A DNA stretch of 64,000 bases, taken from Clostridiales bacterium SIT11 (GTDB lineage Bacteria; Bacillota; Clostridia; Tissierellales; Peptoniphilaceae). The position numbers were made by a program, and so were the translations under genes. The DNA is taken from positions 372,001 through 436,000 of the forward strand of contig CYUK01000003.1 of the NCBI GenBank assembly GCA_001299455.1, read 5' to 3'. This document shows positions 25,980 to 34,255 of this stretch, piece by piece. Position 1 is the stretch's first letter; each line of letters opens with the position of its first letter. The notes below the pieces were generated by a model. It worked only from the letters and a program-made list of their open reading frames with translations. It ran no database searches and had not been told where the DNA came from.

Positions 25980-26468
25980 CTAGTCTTCCTCCTCCCTTGT
26001 GGATTTTTCAATGATTTCCTTATGGTCTGGATATTTTTCCAAAAGTTCCTTCCGGCCCCAAAGTTTAAAGTCTCGAAAGTCAAAACCTGGGGCCACCATA
26101 CAGGAAACCAGAGCAAATCCCTCCTGAACACTGGCAGCAAAAATAGATTCTCCCGGAACACAATATTGGAGCCTCATTCCTTCTTCTAGGTTCTCTCCCA
26201 GGGTCACTTCTTCAAAGTCTCCATTTCGGTGAATCATATGAATGGTCAAGGGACTTCCCAGGTGAAAATACCAAACTTCATCTGAGGACAATTGGTGAAA
26301 TTTTGACCCATTACCCTCTTCTAAGAGAAAATAAATAGATGTGTAGAGGGGTCGAGAAAAACCTCCCCCTTGAACCTCTTCCTTGGCCTTTAACATTTCC
26401 CTGTAGTAGCCCCCTTCTGGATGAGGGGCCATTTTTAATTCCTGAATCCAATCTTTTGCCCTTTTCAT
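25980..26468 (-). CDS. Cupin-superfamily protein (DUF985)
   Basis: Single-domain cupin of 162 residues, DUF985/cupin_5 family. APHPEGGYYREML near residue 14, RPLYTSIYFLLEEG near residue 39 and SSDEVWYFHLGSPLTIH near residue 61 are the conserved strands; the C-terminal strand is FALVSCMVAPGFDFRDFKL. Function of the family is unknown, with sugar or metal binding suspected. It starts at ATG 26468 behind GGAGGG and stands alone. Confidence 0.88.
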   Translation of the reverse strand: MKRAKDWIQELKMAPHPEGGYYREMLKAKEEVQGGGFSRPLYTSIYFLLEEGNGSKFHQLSSDEVWYFHLGSPLTIHMIHRNGDFEEVTLGENLEEGMRLQYCVPGESIFAASVQEGFALVSCMVAPGFDFRDFKLWGRKELLEKYPDHKEIIEKSTREEED

Positions 26469-26591
26469 AGTCCCTCCTTCTTCTTTATTTTACCACAAGA
26501 TTTCCCATACTTTTTTCAAAACTTCCCCTCTCTCTTGCAGTCCTAACTTAAAATCTGTAGTATATAAATAGCTTATATAAAAGGAGGCTCT

Positions 26592-27305
26592 ATGAAAAAA
26601 TTCTCTTTTATTCTTGTCCTTGTCCTGGTTCTTCCTCTTATGGCCTGCTCCAAGGAAAAAAATGTTACAAGGGACAACACGACCCAGCCCGCCCAGGAAA
26701 TCAACACAAACCTGAATAAGGATGACGAAAATGCCCTTGAGGGGACACCTTCTTCTGAAGACGGGCCAGACTATGAAGCCAAGCCAAATTCCCTTGTTTC
26801 CGACGACAATTCCAAGGACACCACTTCGTCAGAAAAGCTTTTGGAAAAACCAATTGAGGAAAAAGACCTTGTGGAAGTGGACATTATGGACCCTGAAAAT
26901 GAATATCAGTCTGTCCCCCTCTACCTCCAAGGAAGGGTTGGGGTTGATGATGTCCAAAGTGGAAATAAAATCCGCCGAGAGCTGGTCCTTGTTTTTGACC
27001 ATGCCCTTAGTTTCGACAAGGGGGTCACCAAGGTCGATCGATTTTCTCTAGGTGTGGTAAAAAATTACGTCACCGGCGAGGATGGAGACCTCTACTATAG
27101 CTATGATCCTGATCCCGATGCCTTGGGGGCCGGCTACTCCTTCAAGGAGGGGCAAATTATTTCCTGCCTGGGATTTTATAATATTCCAACAACCCAATAC
27201 CAAAATATCAATTGCTTTCTTACAAATGTTCAAAAGATTGAGTTCCTGGATGCCATAACAGAATACCCCCAAGTCCAGCCTTTGAGCAATTTTCAAAATA
27301 ATTAA
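26592..27305 (+). CDS. Hypothetical lipoprotein
   Basis: Secreted lipoprotein of 237 residues. The signal peptide MKKFSFILVLVLVLPLMACS ends in a lipobox with Cys at residue 19. Residues 20-100 are acidic, Ser/Thr/Asn-rich and probably a flexible linker; residues 105-230 appear to form a folded beta-rich domain with VPLYLQGRVGVDD and SFKEGQIISCLGFYN, reminiscent of small OB-like exported domains, although I do not recognise a family. It starts behind GGAGG. It is alone, followed by a strong terminator. Confidence 0.8.
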   Translation: MKKFSFILVLVLVLPLMACSKEKNVTRDNTTQPAQEINTNLNKDDENALEGTPSSEDGPDYEAKPNSLVSDDNSKDTTSSEKLLEKPIEEKDLVEVDIMDPENEYQSVPLYLQGRVGVDDVQSGNKIRRELVLVFDHALSFDKGVTKVDRFSLGVVKNYVTGEDGDLYYSYDPDPDALGAGYSFKEGQIISCLGFYNIPTTQYQNINCFLTNVQKIEFLDAITEYPQVQPLSNFQNN

Positions 27306-27390
27306 CCTCTAAAGAATGAACTTTTCCATTCATATGTCATCGTGGAAAGACTTTCATTCCCCAAGGCACTTTTTCTGTCTGCATTTCCTT

Positions 27391-27457
27391 GCACTTATCT
27401 CACCCCTTCACCTTTTTGGCAGTTTTTGCTAGGGGAAAAGAGATAAGTGCCTTTTTT
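27391..27457 (+). terminator. Long-stem terminator after the lipoprotein gene
   Basis: GCACTTATCTC (27391-27401) pairs perfectly with GAGATAAGTGC (27440-27450), with inner CCCC/GGGG, followed by seven T. Confidence 0.85.
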
Positions 27458-27460
27458 TGC

Positions 27461-27503
27461 AAAAAATAAATGCTGGAGTCCAGCGTGACCCCAACATTTA
27501 TTA
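27461..27503 (-). terminator. Terminator of the SGNH hydrolase gene
   Basis: On the minus strand AATAAATG pairs with CATTTATT around GGGG...CC, followed by TTTT; an inner CTGGA/TCCAG hairpin lies in the loop. Confidence 0.65.
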
Positions 27504-27545
27504 TAGAACTATCGAAAAATTTCTCTCAACTAGTAAAACGACCAT

Positions 27546-29573
27546 TTAAAACCCATACAAGGGATTCTTGAACTCTCCAGGACCCAGTAAATATTTATAA
27601 TGTCTTACTCCAAAATTATCTGTAATGGTCATATTTTCATGGTCGATCAGTTTAATTGTGGATAAATCGTCATATGCCATGATAAAATAACTTTCCTCAT
27701 CCTGGGCAATCCTGTTTCCTATCTCTTCTGCCGTGAGGAGGCTTCCCAGCTCTTCTTCAAGAAGTTCCTTCTCTGAGAGGTCTTCAGGAAGATTATAAAT
27801 CTTTACGTTTTTATAGTTTGGATCCTTGAAATAATCATTTTCCATCAAATCATAACTATCCAAAATTTGTTTTAGTCTTGCCTGAATTTGAATGGACTGG
27901 TTTCCTTGGTCGTAATTGACCACTTTGTATTTTCCAAAAACCCCTACATCACTTTCATTATAATAAAAGGCTATCCTATCCTTGGAAATTGTAACCCGAA
28001 TATCTGCATGTGGCTCCGGTTCCTTAAAGGACTGGTCAATATCTCGCCAAGTTCCATATATTTTCCCTAAAAGTTCTTCTGGAGAAATCCTGTTTTCTGC
28101 CTTAAAGTCCTCTTTTTTGCCTTCTATTTTTTTTGTTTCTGTTTTTCCTCCAGTGTCTTTTTTCTTTTCTCCAAATTTCGTTTGTACTTTTAAATTCTTT
28201 TGCTTATGGAGATCAAAGACATTGACATTTTCTAGAAAGAGGACTTCCTTGGTCTTTTTATCTGTGAACTTAAAGCTATAGGAACCATAGTCTAGCTTGA
28301 GTTTAATGGGGCCCTTGGGGTCCCCCTCTATTTTTTTATAGTAATTTTTCGTCCTAAACTTAAAAAACCAAAATTTTTTATAGGACTTTCCATTGATTTC
28401 CAAGGAATAATGAGGATAGGGCTTGCCTTGGGAATCCAAGACATCTATAGAAAATTCATTGTTTAAATAAATTCCCTGCTTCTGTATGTTTTCTTCCCTT
28501 GCTTCTAGCCTATCAAGTTCTCTTTGAACACACCGGGCATAGGCATCACACCCCTTTGCATTGGGATGTATAGATTGGGCACTGGTAATCTCCGTTTCCT
28601 TCAGTTCTCCGTGCCTTGCAAATAAACTAATCCCATATAAAAAAGGATCTGCTGCATAGGCCCCATGTCCTTCAAATTCTTTTTCCACATCCACAAAGCT
28701 TATATTCTTTCCTTCTTTTCTACATTCAGCCACAATCTTACTCAGGGATTTATTAAACTTACTGACGTTATAATTAATCAGTTCTGCTTCTTTTTTTGTG
28801 ATTCCCTTTTTTTCAAATGCATATTTTATAAGCCCAAGTTCTCCATCGGGTTCTAAGTCAAAAGTCCCATCTACATCAAATAATTTGGGGTAGCCCACCA
28901 CAATTACATGGGCATCTTTCCCTGCCTGCTTTATGATGCTGTTGTAGCTGTCATAAATATCTTTCTTAATTCCATCTTCTTTATCAAACTGAGCCCAAAT
29001 TCTTTCCAATTCTCCCTCAAGAATATTGGGGTTATCATAAGAAGTCTTTGCTGCCGTCTCTATGATTTTTACAAAATCAACATCATTGCCCCCTATAGTC
29101 AGGGTGACATAGTCTACCCTTTGTCCTCTTTCCTTTAGTTGTTGAAAAATTTCCGTCTGAGCTGGTAACTTGGCTTTTTCCCCCGTATCCTTAAAAACTT
29201 TCTTACTATAGGCTTTCTCTTGCTCATGGTCAATGTCTACTGTTCGAGCTCCAGATGCTGCCTTGAAAAACCACTTGTCATCCTTGTAGTCCTTCATGGG
29301 CCCCATGTTTTTTAATCGAAGTTTCCCCGGCCAGGCATTTTTTGACCTGTGGGCCAACCAGTCTTGATTATCTGGGCTTTTAATAATAGCTCCAATCCCA
29401 TCTACCTTGCTATAGTAAGGGCCGTTCCCTTCACCGGAGGAATAGGAATCTCCTAATGAAACCATGGTTTTTTCTACAGACTCTTCCTTGTCCATGGCAA
29501 GACAGATGGTCAGCATTCCTAAGCAGGTTAAAATACCTAATAATTTTAGAGTAACTTTCCTAATTTTTTTCAT
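27546..29573 (-). CDS. Secreted SGNH/GDSL-family hydrolase
   Basis: Extracellular esterase/lipase-like protein of about 675 residues. An N-terminal hydrophobic segment (residues 8-27) serves as signal or anchor. The SGNH domain occupies about residues 35-330: SLGDSYSSGEG (nucleophile Ser), AASGARTVD, TIGGNDVDF, and SIHPNAKGCD with the catalytic His. The residue three before the His is Gln, not Asp, as in the Streptomyces-type group that uses a Ser-His dyad. The remaining 340 residues have no family I recognise; a beta-rich stretch (residues 375-450) is followed by a Lys/Glu-rich linker. ATG 29573 is preferred; GTG 29579 is possible. It overlaps the upstream gene. Confidence 0.83.
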   Translation of the reverse strand: MKKIRKVTLKLLGILTCLGMLTICLAMDKEESVEKTMVSLGDSYSSGEGNGPYYSKVDGIGAIIKSPDNQDWLAHRSKNAWPGKLRLKNMGPMKDYKDDKWFFKAASGARTVDIDHEQEKAYSKKVFKDTGEKAKLPAQTEIFQQLKERGQRVDYVTLTIGGNDVDFVKIIETAAKTSYDNPNILEGELERIWAQFDKEDGIKKDIYDSYNSIIKQAGKDAHVIVVGYPKLFDVDGTFDLEPDGELGLIKYAFEKKGITKKEAELINYNVSKFNKSLSKIVAECRKEGKNISFVDVEKEFEGHGAYAADPFLYGISLFARHGELKETEITSAQSIHPNAKGCDAYARCVQRELDRLEAREENIQKQGIYLNNEFSIDVLDSQGKPYPHYSLEINGKSYKKFWFFKFRTKNYYKKIEGDPKGPIKLKLDYGSYSFKFTDKKTKEVLFLENVNVFDLHKQKNLKVQTKFGEKKKDTGGKTETKKIEGKKEDFKAENRISPEELLGKIYGTWRDIDQSFKEPEPHADIRVTISKDRIAFYYNESDVGVFGKYKVVNYDQGNQSIQIQARLKQILDSYDLMENDYFKDPNYKNVKIYNLPEDLSEKELLEEELGSLLTAEEIGNRIAQDEESYFIMAYDDLSTIKLIDHENMTITDNFGVRHYKYLLGPGEFKNPLYGF

Positions 29574-30252
29574 GGCCACCTATTTCCTTACTTATTTTCC
29601 CTAGGGTCTCCTTATCTACCAGGGGCAGCCGGTTGACTTTTAAGACCTTCTCTTTTGGTTTGGTCCGATAAAATGTTCCCGTCTTTGAGTCATAAGATGT
29701 CATGATTTCATCTTCGGAAAAAATCATTCGTTTAGAGAACATATTTCCCTGGTCATCCCCTATGGGGCTTGCAGTCAAATTTTTCCCCGTTATCCGAATG
29801 GACCATAGGATTCCCGTCTCATCATAGTAATCCATCTCATAGGAGGGGTGGATGTCTTTTTTTGACCCATCAATTTCTGTCTCCCCTATATAATTTCCCT
29901 CTCCATCATACCTATAGACAAGGGGAGACTCCTTAAACCCTCTTTCCCTTAAGACTTGGTCGGCTTCCCTTTCAGAATAAGAATTGGACGGGTCTTTTGC
30001 ACTTAATTTTTCTATAATTTCTGAATTTTCCTGAAAGTATTTTTCCAGGTCCTTTTCAGGTTGCTTGAAAAAATTTTTATCAAGTCCTCTGGCTCGCAGG
30101 GCTTGGTCCAGCTCTTTGGCACTTTTCGTTTCTATGGTCTCCTCATGGTCGATTCTTTCAATAATCCCCAGATTTTCCAAAAGAAGGAATCCAAGGACCA
30201 AGGCGGCTATAAAAAAACCAAGAAAAATTCCTATTTTCTTTGTTTTCGTCAT
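29560..30252 (-). CDS. Membrane-anchored hypothetical protein
   Basis: Protein of 230 residues with one N-terminal membrane segment (IGIFLGFFIAALVLGFLLLE, residues 7-26) and a soluble outside domain. The outer part carries two short related segments, ELDQALRARGLDKNFF near residue 46 and EADQVLRERGFKESPL near residue 95, suggesting a duplicated helical unit. A GEGNYIGETEIDGS and MTSYDSKTGTFYRT region looks beta-rich. The stop lies inside the start of the SGNH hydrolase, so the two proteins are probably made together and may act together at the envelope. No family recognised. Confidence 0.75.
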   Translation of the reverse strand: MTKTKKIGIFLGFFIAALVLGFLLLENLGIIERIDHEETIETKSAKELDQALRARGLDKNFFKQPEKDLEKYFQENSEIIEKLSAKDPSNSYSEREADQVLRERGFKESPLVYRYDGEGNYIGETEIDGSKKDIHPSYEMDYYDETGILWSIRITGKNLTASPIGDDQGNMFSKRMIFSEDEIMTSYDSKTGTFYRTKPKEKVLKVNRLPLVDKETLGKISKEIGGHEKN

Positions 30253-30342
30253 TTCCCATCTCCTTTTCGATCTTGTTGTGTCCTATTCCTTTTTATCAAA
30301 GGTCCCTTATGAAATCATTTCCCAAATAAAGCAGAATTCTCT

Positions 30343-30606
30343 TTATAGGTGATAGCCAATCCACATAACAATAAAAAAGGAAAATATCTGGATAAAATTT
30401 AAGAGGCCAAAGACCAGGCTCCGGTTTCGGATGGAAAAGCCCAGGCCAACCAGGCCTAAAATAGGGCAGATAAAAACTGTGGTTAAGCCCATGGGCCTTA
30501 GGGCACCGAAGGCTCCATACCTCCCTATGTAGGAGAGGGCCAGGAGGACCAGGCCTAAGAAAAAGGTCCATTTATGAACTTTACTAAGTCCTGTAGTTTC
30601 TTTCAT
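30343..30606 (-). CDS. Small membrane protein, three to four segments
   Basis: Hydrophobic protein of 87 residues with segments near residues 12-30, 38-58 and 62-85. It starts at ATG 30606 behind AAGGAGAG, which decides the frame against an overlapping open frame at 30296-30571 that lacks a ribosome site. No family recognised. A perfect palindrome lies upstream at 30638-30651. Confidence 0.65.
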   Translation of the reverse strand: MKETTGLSKVHKWTFFLGLVLLALSYIGRYGAFGALRPMGLTTVFICPILGLVGLGFSIRNRSLVFGLLNFIQIFSFFIVMWIGYHL

Positions 30607-30637
30607 AAAATCTCTCCTTTAGCTGTATAAATATCCC

Positions 30638-30651
30638 TAGTTTATAAACTA
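30638..30651. promoter_or_regulatory. Perfect 14-bp palindrome upstream of the small membrane protein gene
   Basis: TAGTTTATAAACTA, seven bases per arm, 32 bases before the gene's start codon, followed by an AT-rich stretch; a possible operator overlapping the promoter. Confidence 0.35.
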
Positions 30652-30715
30652 TATAATCCCTTTAAAACTTTATTTTCTAAAAACACTTCGAAAATATCCT
30701 TGCTAGTCTTTGCAG

Positions 30716-31405
30716 CTACCTTTTGGCTGGTCTAAAGCCAGCTGCCTTGGCCTCTTTTTCTGTATTGAAAAAAACAGCATTTCTTAGGCTTACTTTTTTA
30801 TAATCTCTGTTTGTCGGCAGATGGTAAATACTTGAGTTTTTATTGCCAATAATCCTTCCATTGGCATAAAGATAGGCCTTTTCCCCCCTATTTCCCAGTG
30901 CTTTCTTCTTTTCTTGAGGCTTTTCCTTTTGTTGGATAAGCTCTTCCTTTTGTTGATTCAGTTTTTCCTTTAGCTTTCCTTGTCCAGAATCTTGAATCCA
31001 AACCGAATAGCTTTCTTGGTCCCAGCGTACTTCTTTTCCATAGAGCTCTGCTATCAGTCTTAAAGGAACAAAGGTCCGATTATTTTTAATTTCAGGAGCA
31101 ATGTCTGTAGCCACCCTTTCTCCATTTTGTACATAATATTTTTCCTTTAAGGGCAAAAATATCTCATTTCCCTCTTTTTCTAGGGAAACTTCTTGTTTTT
31201 CTTGGTTCCAATCCACTTTTACACCAAGGTTTTCTGAAATCACCCGGATGGGGACCAGGGTCCGCTCATTTTTTACAAAGGGAGCATCTGCTGTTTCAAT
31301 CTTTTCATTGTTGATATAAATATTAATATCCTTTGCAAAGACAGGGCTAACCAGGATATTTGATAATAAGAGGACGACTCCTATTCTTTTCACTATTTTT
31401 TTCAT
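30716..31405 (-). CDS. Secreted stalk-domain protein (copper amine oxidase N domain) with Ada-like C-terminus
   Basis: Exported protein of 229 residues. Signal peptide residues 1-23 (cleavage after VFA). Two stalk repeats follow: ERTLVPIRVISENLGVKVDW near residue 47 and NRTFVPLRLIAELYGKEVRW near residue 106, the copper-amine-oxidase-N fold common in clostridial surface proteins. A Lys/Gln/Glu coiled linker (residues 140-170) leads to IIGNKNSSIYHLPTNRDY...NAVFFNTEKEAKAAGFRPAK, which resembles the Ada metal-binding-like tail of secreted nucleases but without its cysteines. ATG 31405 is chosen (AAAGGAG before it) over one 33 bases upstream. Confidence 0.82.
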   Translation of the reverse strand: MKKIVKRIGVVLLLSNILVSPVFAKDINIYINNEKIETADAPFVKNERTLVPIRVISENLGVKVDWNQEKQEVSLEKEGNEIFLPLKEKYYVQNGERVATDIAPEIKNNRTFVPLRLIAELYGKEVRWDQESYSVWIQDSGQGKLKEKLNQQKEELIQQKEKPQEKKKALGNRGEKAYLYANGRIIGNKNSSIYHLPTNRDYKKVSLRNAVFFNTEKEAKAAGFRPAKR

Positions 31406-31493
31406 ACCTTTTCTCCTTTCTCTTCTTATTACAACCATTATACCAAATTTTCTAGCTACTGGTTTTACAAACCTGAAGCTTTGCCTACAAAAA

Positions 31494-31521
31494 ACTCCCT
31501 GATTCTTAACCAGGGAGTCTT
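31494..31521 (-). terminator. Terminator region after pepC
   Basis: ACTCCCTG and CAGGGAGT arms around ATTCTTAAC (31494-31518), with A-runs on the left giving a T-run on the minus strand. Confidence 0.85.
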
Positions 31522-31533
31522 GTTTAATCGTCT

Positions 31534-32862
31534 TTATTTTTCTCTACTAAAAATACTGGAAAAGGCATCATAGGGGTCATAGGCAATGGGTTCTAAGTCC
31601 AAACCCTTCAAATAACTAGGGTCTACATATTTTTTATCCACAATTAATTCATAGGTATAGTCTTCAAACCAGGTGTCGGCCATGGAAAAAATTCCCTTCT
31701 TTCCATTTTTATTCCCCCAGGAATTTTCCACCTTCCAAAAATCTGGCTTCCCATCTTTTAAATGGACTCCGGTAATATTCATGGCGTGGGTGGCTGCAGA
31801 CTGACGAGAGTCAATCCTATCGGCCTTGGAATAGTCGCCCAGTGACACCAAGGTGTCCTCATAATTGTAAAGGGCTTCATCTAAAATGCCTGCCTTCCGG
31901 TCACTCATCTTTCCTACATCACAGGCAAACCAGGCTGTCTTTTTGTCCTTTAAGGACTTGATCAAGGCTTCTTTCATGACTTCCATAGGAACATTTAACC
32001 CCTTCAAGCCCTCTCCTTCTTCCAGGTTTTTTATGTCCGGACTGGTGTAGACTCGGCCATAGGGATGACGGGAACGGGGATCATTAATAAGCCGAATCAT
32101 AGGTTGATAAAAATCGCCCAAATATTTCTCATAAAAAGTCTTGGGTGTTAGATCTTTATCTAGATGGTAGATTTTGTCTTTGTCCACATATTCAAAGTCA
32201 AAGGAGTCCACAGGCTTCCCAATACACTTGACTAAAATGGTATAGACCTTGGCGAGACAGGCTTCCTTCAGGTCTTGAATTTCTTCTGGCCCTTTTGCCC
32301 GACGGATGTCCATGGCATATTTTTTTAAGACTTCCTGGATTTGACTAAACATCTCGCCAGAATCCCCTGTGTGGAAGCTTTCTCCCATGACATTTTTAGG
32401 GACAATCCCATATTTTTCAATCAGAACCTTAAAATGTTCAAAATAGCCTCCATCATCTGTCCCAAAACTCAGGGCCCGGACCACTTCCCGGCTGTTAACA
32501 TCTAAGTCCTTGGTCTTAATGATTTTTTCTAAAAAAACGTTGGATTTTTCCATATTGTCATAAAAATAGAGGTAACTTTGAGAAAATTCAAATTCTTCCA
32601 GCTTTAAGTCCGCCATAATCTTTGGCCGGGCCATGTTTAAGGCGGCAAACATCCAGCAGCGACCGGTCTTTTTTTGGTCTGTAATATTTTTATGGTCTAC
32701 TTCTTCGTTAAAGATAAACTTGTGCTGGTTGATGACTCTTCGGTTCTTGCTGGCTTCTTTAAGGCCCAGGTTGGAAATGGCTCCTTCTATAACCTGGTTG
32801 GTCTTGTCCTTTTCATAGGCTGCGTCAAACTTTTTATAAATATCTTTATTTAATTCCTTCAT
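31534..32862 (-). CDS. pepC: Aminopeptidase C (bleomycin hydrolase family)
   Basis: Cytoplasmic C1B cysteine peptidase, 442 residues, forming hexamers in known cases. Catalytic Cys lies in QKKTGRCWMFAALN near residue 69, His in SAATHAMNITGVH near residue 362, Asn in VENSWGNKNGKKG near residue 383. N-terminal FDAAYEKDKTNQVIEGAISN is typical of PepC. It starts behind AAGGAGG and is monocistronic. Peptide degradation fits an amino-acid-fermenting life style. Confidence 0.96.
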   Translation of the reverse strand: MKELNKDIYKKFDAAYEKDKTNQVIEGAISNLGLKEASKNRRVINQHKFIFNEEVDHKNITDQKKTGRCWMFAALNMARPKIMADLKLEEFEFSQSYLYFYDNMEKSNVFLEKIIKTKDLDVNSREVVRALSFGTDDGGYFEHFKVLIEKYGIVPKNVMGESFHTGDSGEMFSQIQEVLKKYAMDIRRAKGPEEIQDLKEACLAKVYTILVKCIGKPVDSFDFEYVDKDKIYHLDKDLTPKTFYEKYLGDFYQPMIRLINDPRSRHPYGRVYTSPDIKNLEEGEGLKGLNVPMEVMKEALIKSLKDKKTAWFACDVGKMSDRKAGILDEALYNYEDTLVSLGDYSKADRIDSRQSAATHAMNITGVHLKDGKPDFWKVENSWGNKNGKKGIFSMADTWFEDYTYELIVDKKYVDPSYLKGLDLEPIAYDPYDAFSSIFSREK

Positions 32863-33047
32863 AAGTCCTCCTTTTAGCTCTCTTTTATGGCATATGCTAG
32901 TATTTTAGTCCTCTTCATCCTATTCGTCAAATTTTAAAATTTCCCCCTCCACTCTTCCACCGTTGACTTTGAAAAAAGAACCACTTACCAGAAAAGACTG
33001 GAAAATTCCCTCCTCCCTGCTAGAATAATACTTGAAGGGAGGCTCTT

Positions 33048-33488
33048 ATGAATGTAGAAATCTTTATTGATGAAAATTACCCAGAAACCACAGTAAAAAT
33101 TTACGCCAAGACCTATTCCAAGGACCTTGAATGGATTAAGGACCAGCTCTTGGGCCATCCTCAAGACAAGATTACAGCCTTTACTGGATCGGAGGTCCAA
33201 ATCCTGTCCTATAAGGACATCTTGCGGTTCTATAGTTTGGATAACAAGGTCTACTTGGACACCATGAAATCCACCTACACCACCCGGCTCCGTCTCTATC
33301 AATTGGAAGACCGGCTACCGAAAAAGCAATTTATTAAAATTTCCCGGTCTGAAATTGTCAACTTGGACTATGTCAAGGGCCTGGACCTGTCCTTTACCGG
33401 AACCATTGCCTTGGAATTAAAAAATGGTCAAGTATCCTATGTTTCCAGAAGAAGTTTAAAAAATTTTAAAGAAGCCCTTGGGCTTTAG
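33048..33488 (+). CDS. LytTR-domain DNA-binding regulator
   Basis: Single-domain regulator of 146 residues: an N-terminal strand-rich part (residues 1-40) followed by a LytTR domain with ITAFTGSEVQILSYKDILRF near residue 45, RLYQLEDRLPKKQFIKISRSEIVNLDYVKG (core RLYQLEDRLP, FIKISRSEIVNL) near residue 88 and LELKNGQVSYVSRRSLKNFK. No response-receiver domain. It is followed 9 bases later by a DUF3021 gene, a recurrent pair in Firmicutes in which the membrane protein is thought to modulate the regulator. Ribosome site GGGAGG. Confidence 0.9.
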   Translation: MNVEIFIDENYPETTVKIYAKTYSKDLEWIKDQLLGHPQDKITAFTGSEVQILSYKDILRFYSLDNKVYLDTMKSTYTTRLRLYQLEDRLPKKQFIKISRSEIVNLDYVKGLDLSFTGTIALELKNGQVSYVSRRSLKNFKEALGL

Positions 33489-33497
33489 GAGGTTCCT

Positions 33498-33947
33498 ATG
33501 AAAACTTTAAGTAAAATCATTACATCCTTCGTCATTGGCGTAGGTATTGGCAACCTGATTGAATGTCTTTTAACCCTATATTTCGGTGAATTTGTCATGG
33601 GGACGCCGGATTTTTTAGCTGCCCATCCCTCTCTTGTTTTTGTAAAGCTCGTCCAAACTGGCATTTATGGTGGTTTTGGTCTGGTTTCCCTTGTAGGTCA
33701 GGAACTTTTTGCTAAAAAAGAAATTTCTCTCTTCAAGGCCACCACCCTCCACCTCCTCTCGATTTTTGCCTACTTTGCCTTTGCCGGTTTTTACCTTCGC
33801 TGGTTCACAGACTTTTCTGTCTTCTTCATTTCCTGTGCCTCCTTCCTCCTCATCTATTTTATTATTTGGACCCTTATTTACCTGGCTGAAAAAAGAAAAT
33901 TTGAAGAAATAAACCGACAGTTGCAAAAAAAGCAAGAAGGAGTATAA
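33498..33947 (+). CDS. DUF3021-family membrane protein
   Basis: Membrane protein of 149 residues with four predicted segments (about 8-30, 52-72, 80-100, 106-130) and a charged C-terminal tail. It begins behind GGAGG after the LytTR gene and ends before a strong terminator, so the two form a closed operon. LytTR-DUF3021 pairs regulate nearby transporters in some bacteria; no ABC transporter is directly next to this one. Confidence 0.85.
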   Translation: MKTLSKIITSFVIGVGIGNLIECLLTLYFGEFVMGTPDFLAAHPSLVFVKLVQTGIYGGFGLVSLVGQELFAKKEISLFKATTLHLLSIFAYFAFAGFYLRWFTDFSVFFISCASFLLIYFIIWTLIYLAEKRKFEEINRQLQKKQEGV

Positions 33948-33973
33948 AATAAGCCCTCATCTTTAGACTTTCT

Positions 33974-34010
33974 AAAAAGGAACCGGCCCCTGCAGGAGCT
34001 GGTCCTTTTT
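33974..34010. terminator. Terminator after the DUF3021 gene
   Basis: AAAAAGGA-CCGGC/GCTGG-TCCTTTTT around CCCTGCAGGA; A-run and T-run on the two sides. Confidence 0.88.
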
Positions 34011-34153
34011 TCTTGCCTCCATAAATATTGATGGCCAGACTCCCCCCTCAAGACTCTCCTGGGAAATATAAAAAGGTTTTATCATGTTTTTATGCTTCCT
34101 TCAAGTTTTGACCCATCCTTTTACAAAAAATATGGTCGTTTCTAAAAAAATTC

Positions 34154-34181
34154 TTGCTTTATCCCACCAATGTGATACAAT
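34154..34181 (+). promoter_or_regulatory. Promoter of the sodium-dependent carrier
   Basis: TTGCTT (34154-34159), 16-base spacer, TACAAT (34176-34181), about 75 bases before the start codon. Confidence 0.55.
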
Positions 34182-34255
34182 TATCTACAAATTTTATTTT
34201 CCTGGCCTCCAATAGGGGAGGCTAGATGTGTATTGATACTTGTAAAGGAGGGTTT

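Larger units (their letters stand above)
33948..34255. other. 308-bp spacer with terminator and promoter
   Basis: Holds the DUF3021 terminator at 33974-34010, then an AT-rich stretch with the promoter of the SNF-family carrier at 34154-34181. Nothing else seen. Confidence 0.6.

Noticed and set aside
33615-33935. Open frame opposite the DUF3021 gene
   Set aside because: Antisense shadow of a clear membrane-protein gene, with low-complexity Glu/Lys/Gly text.
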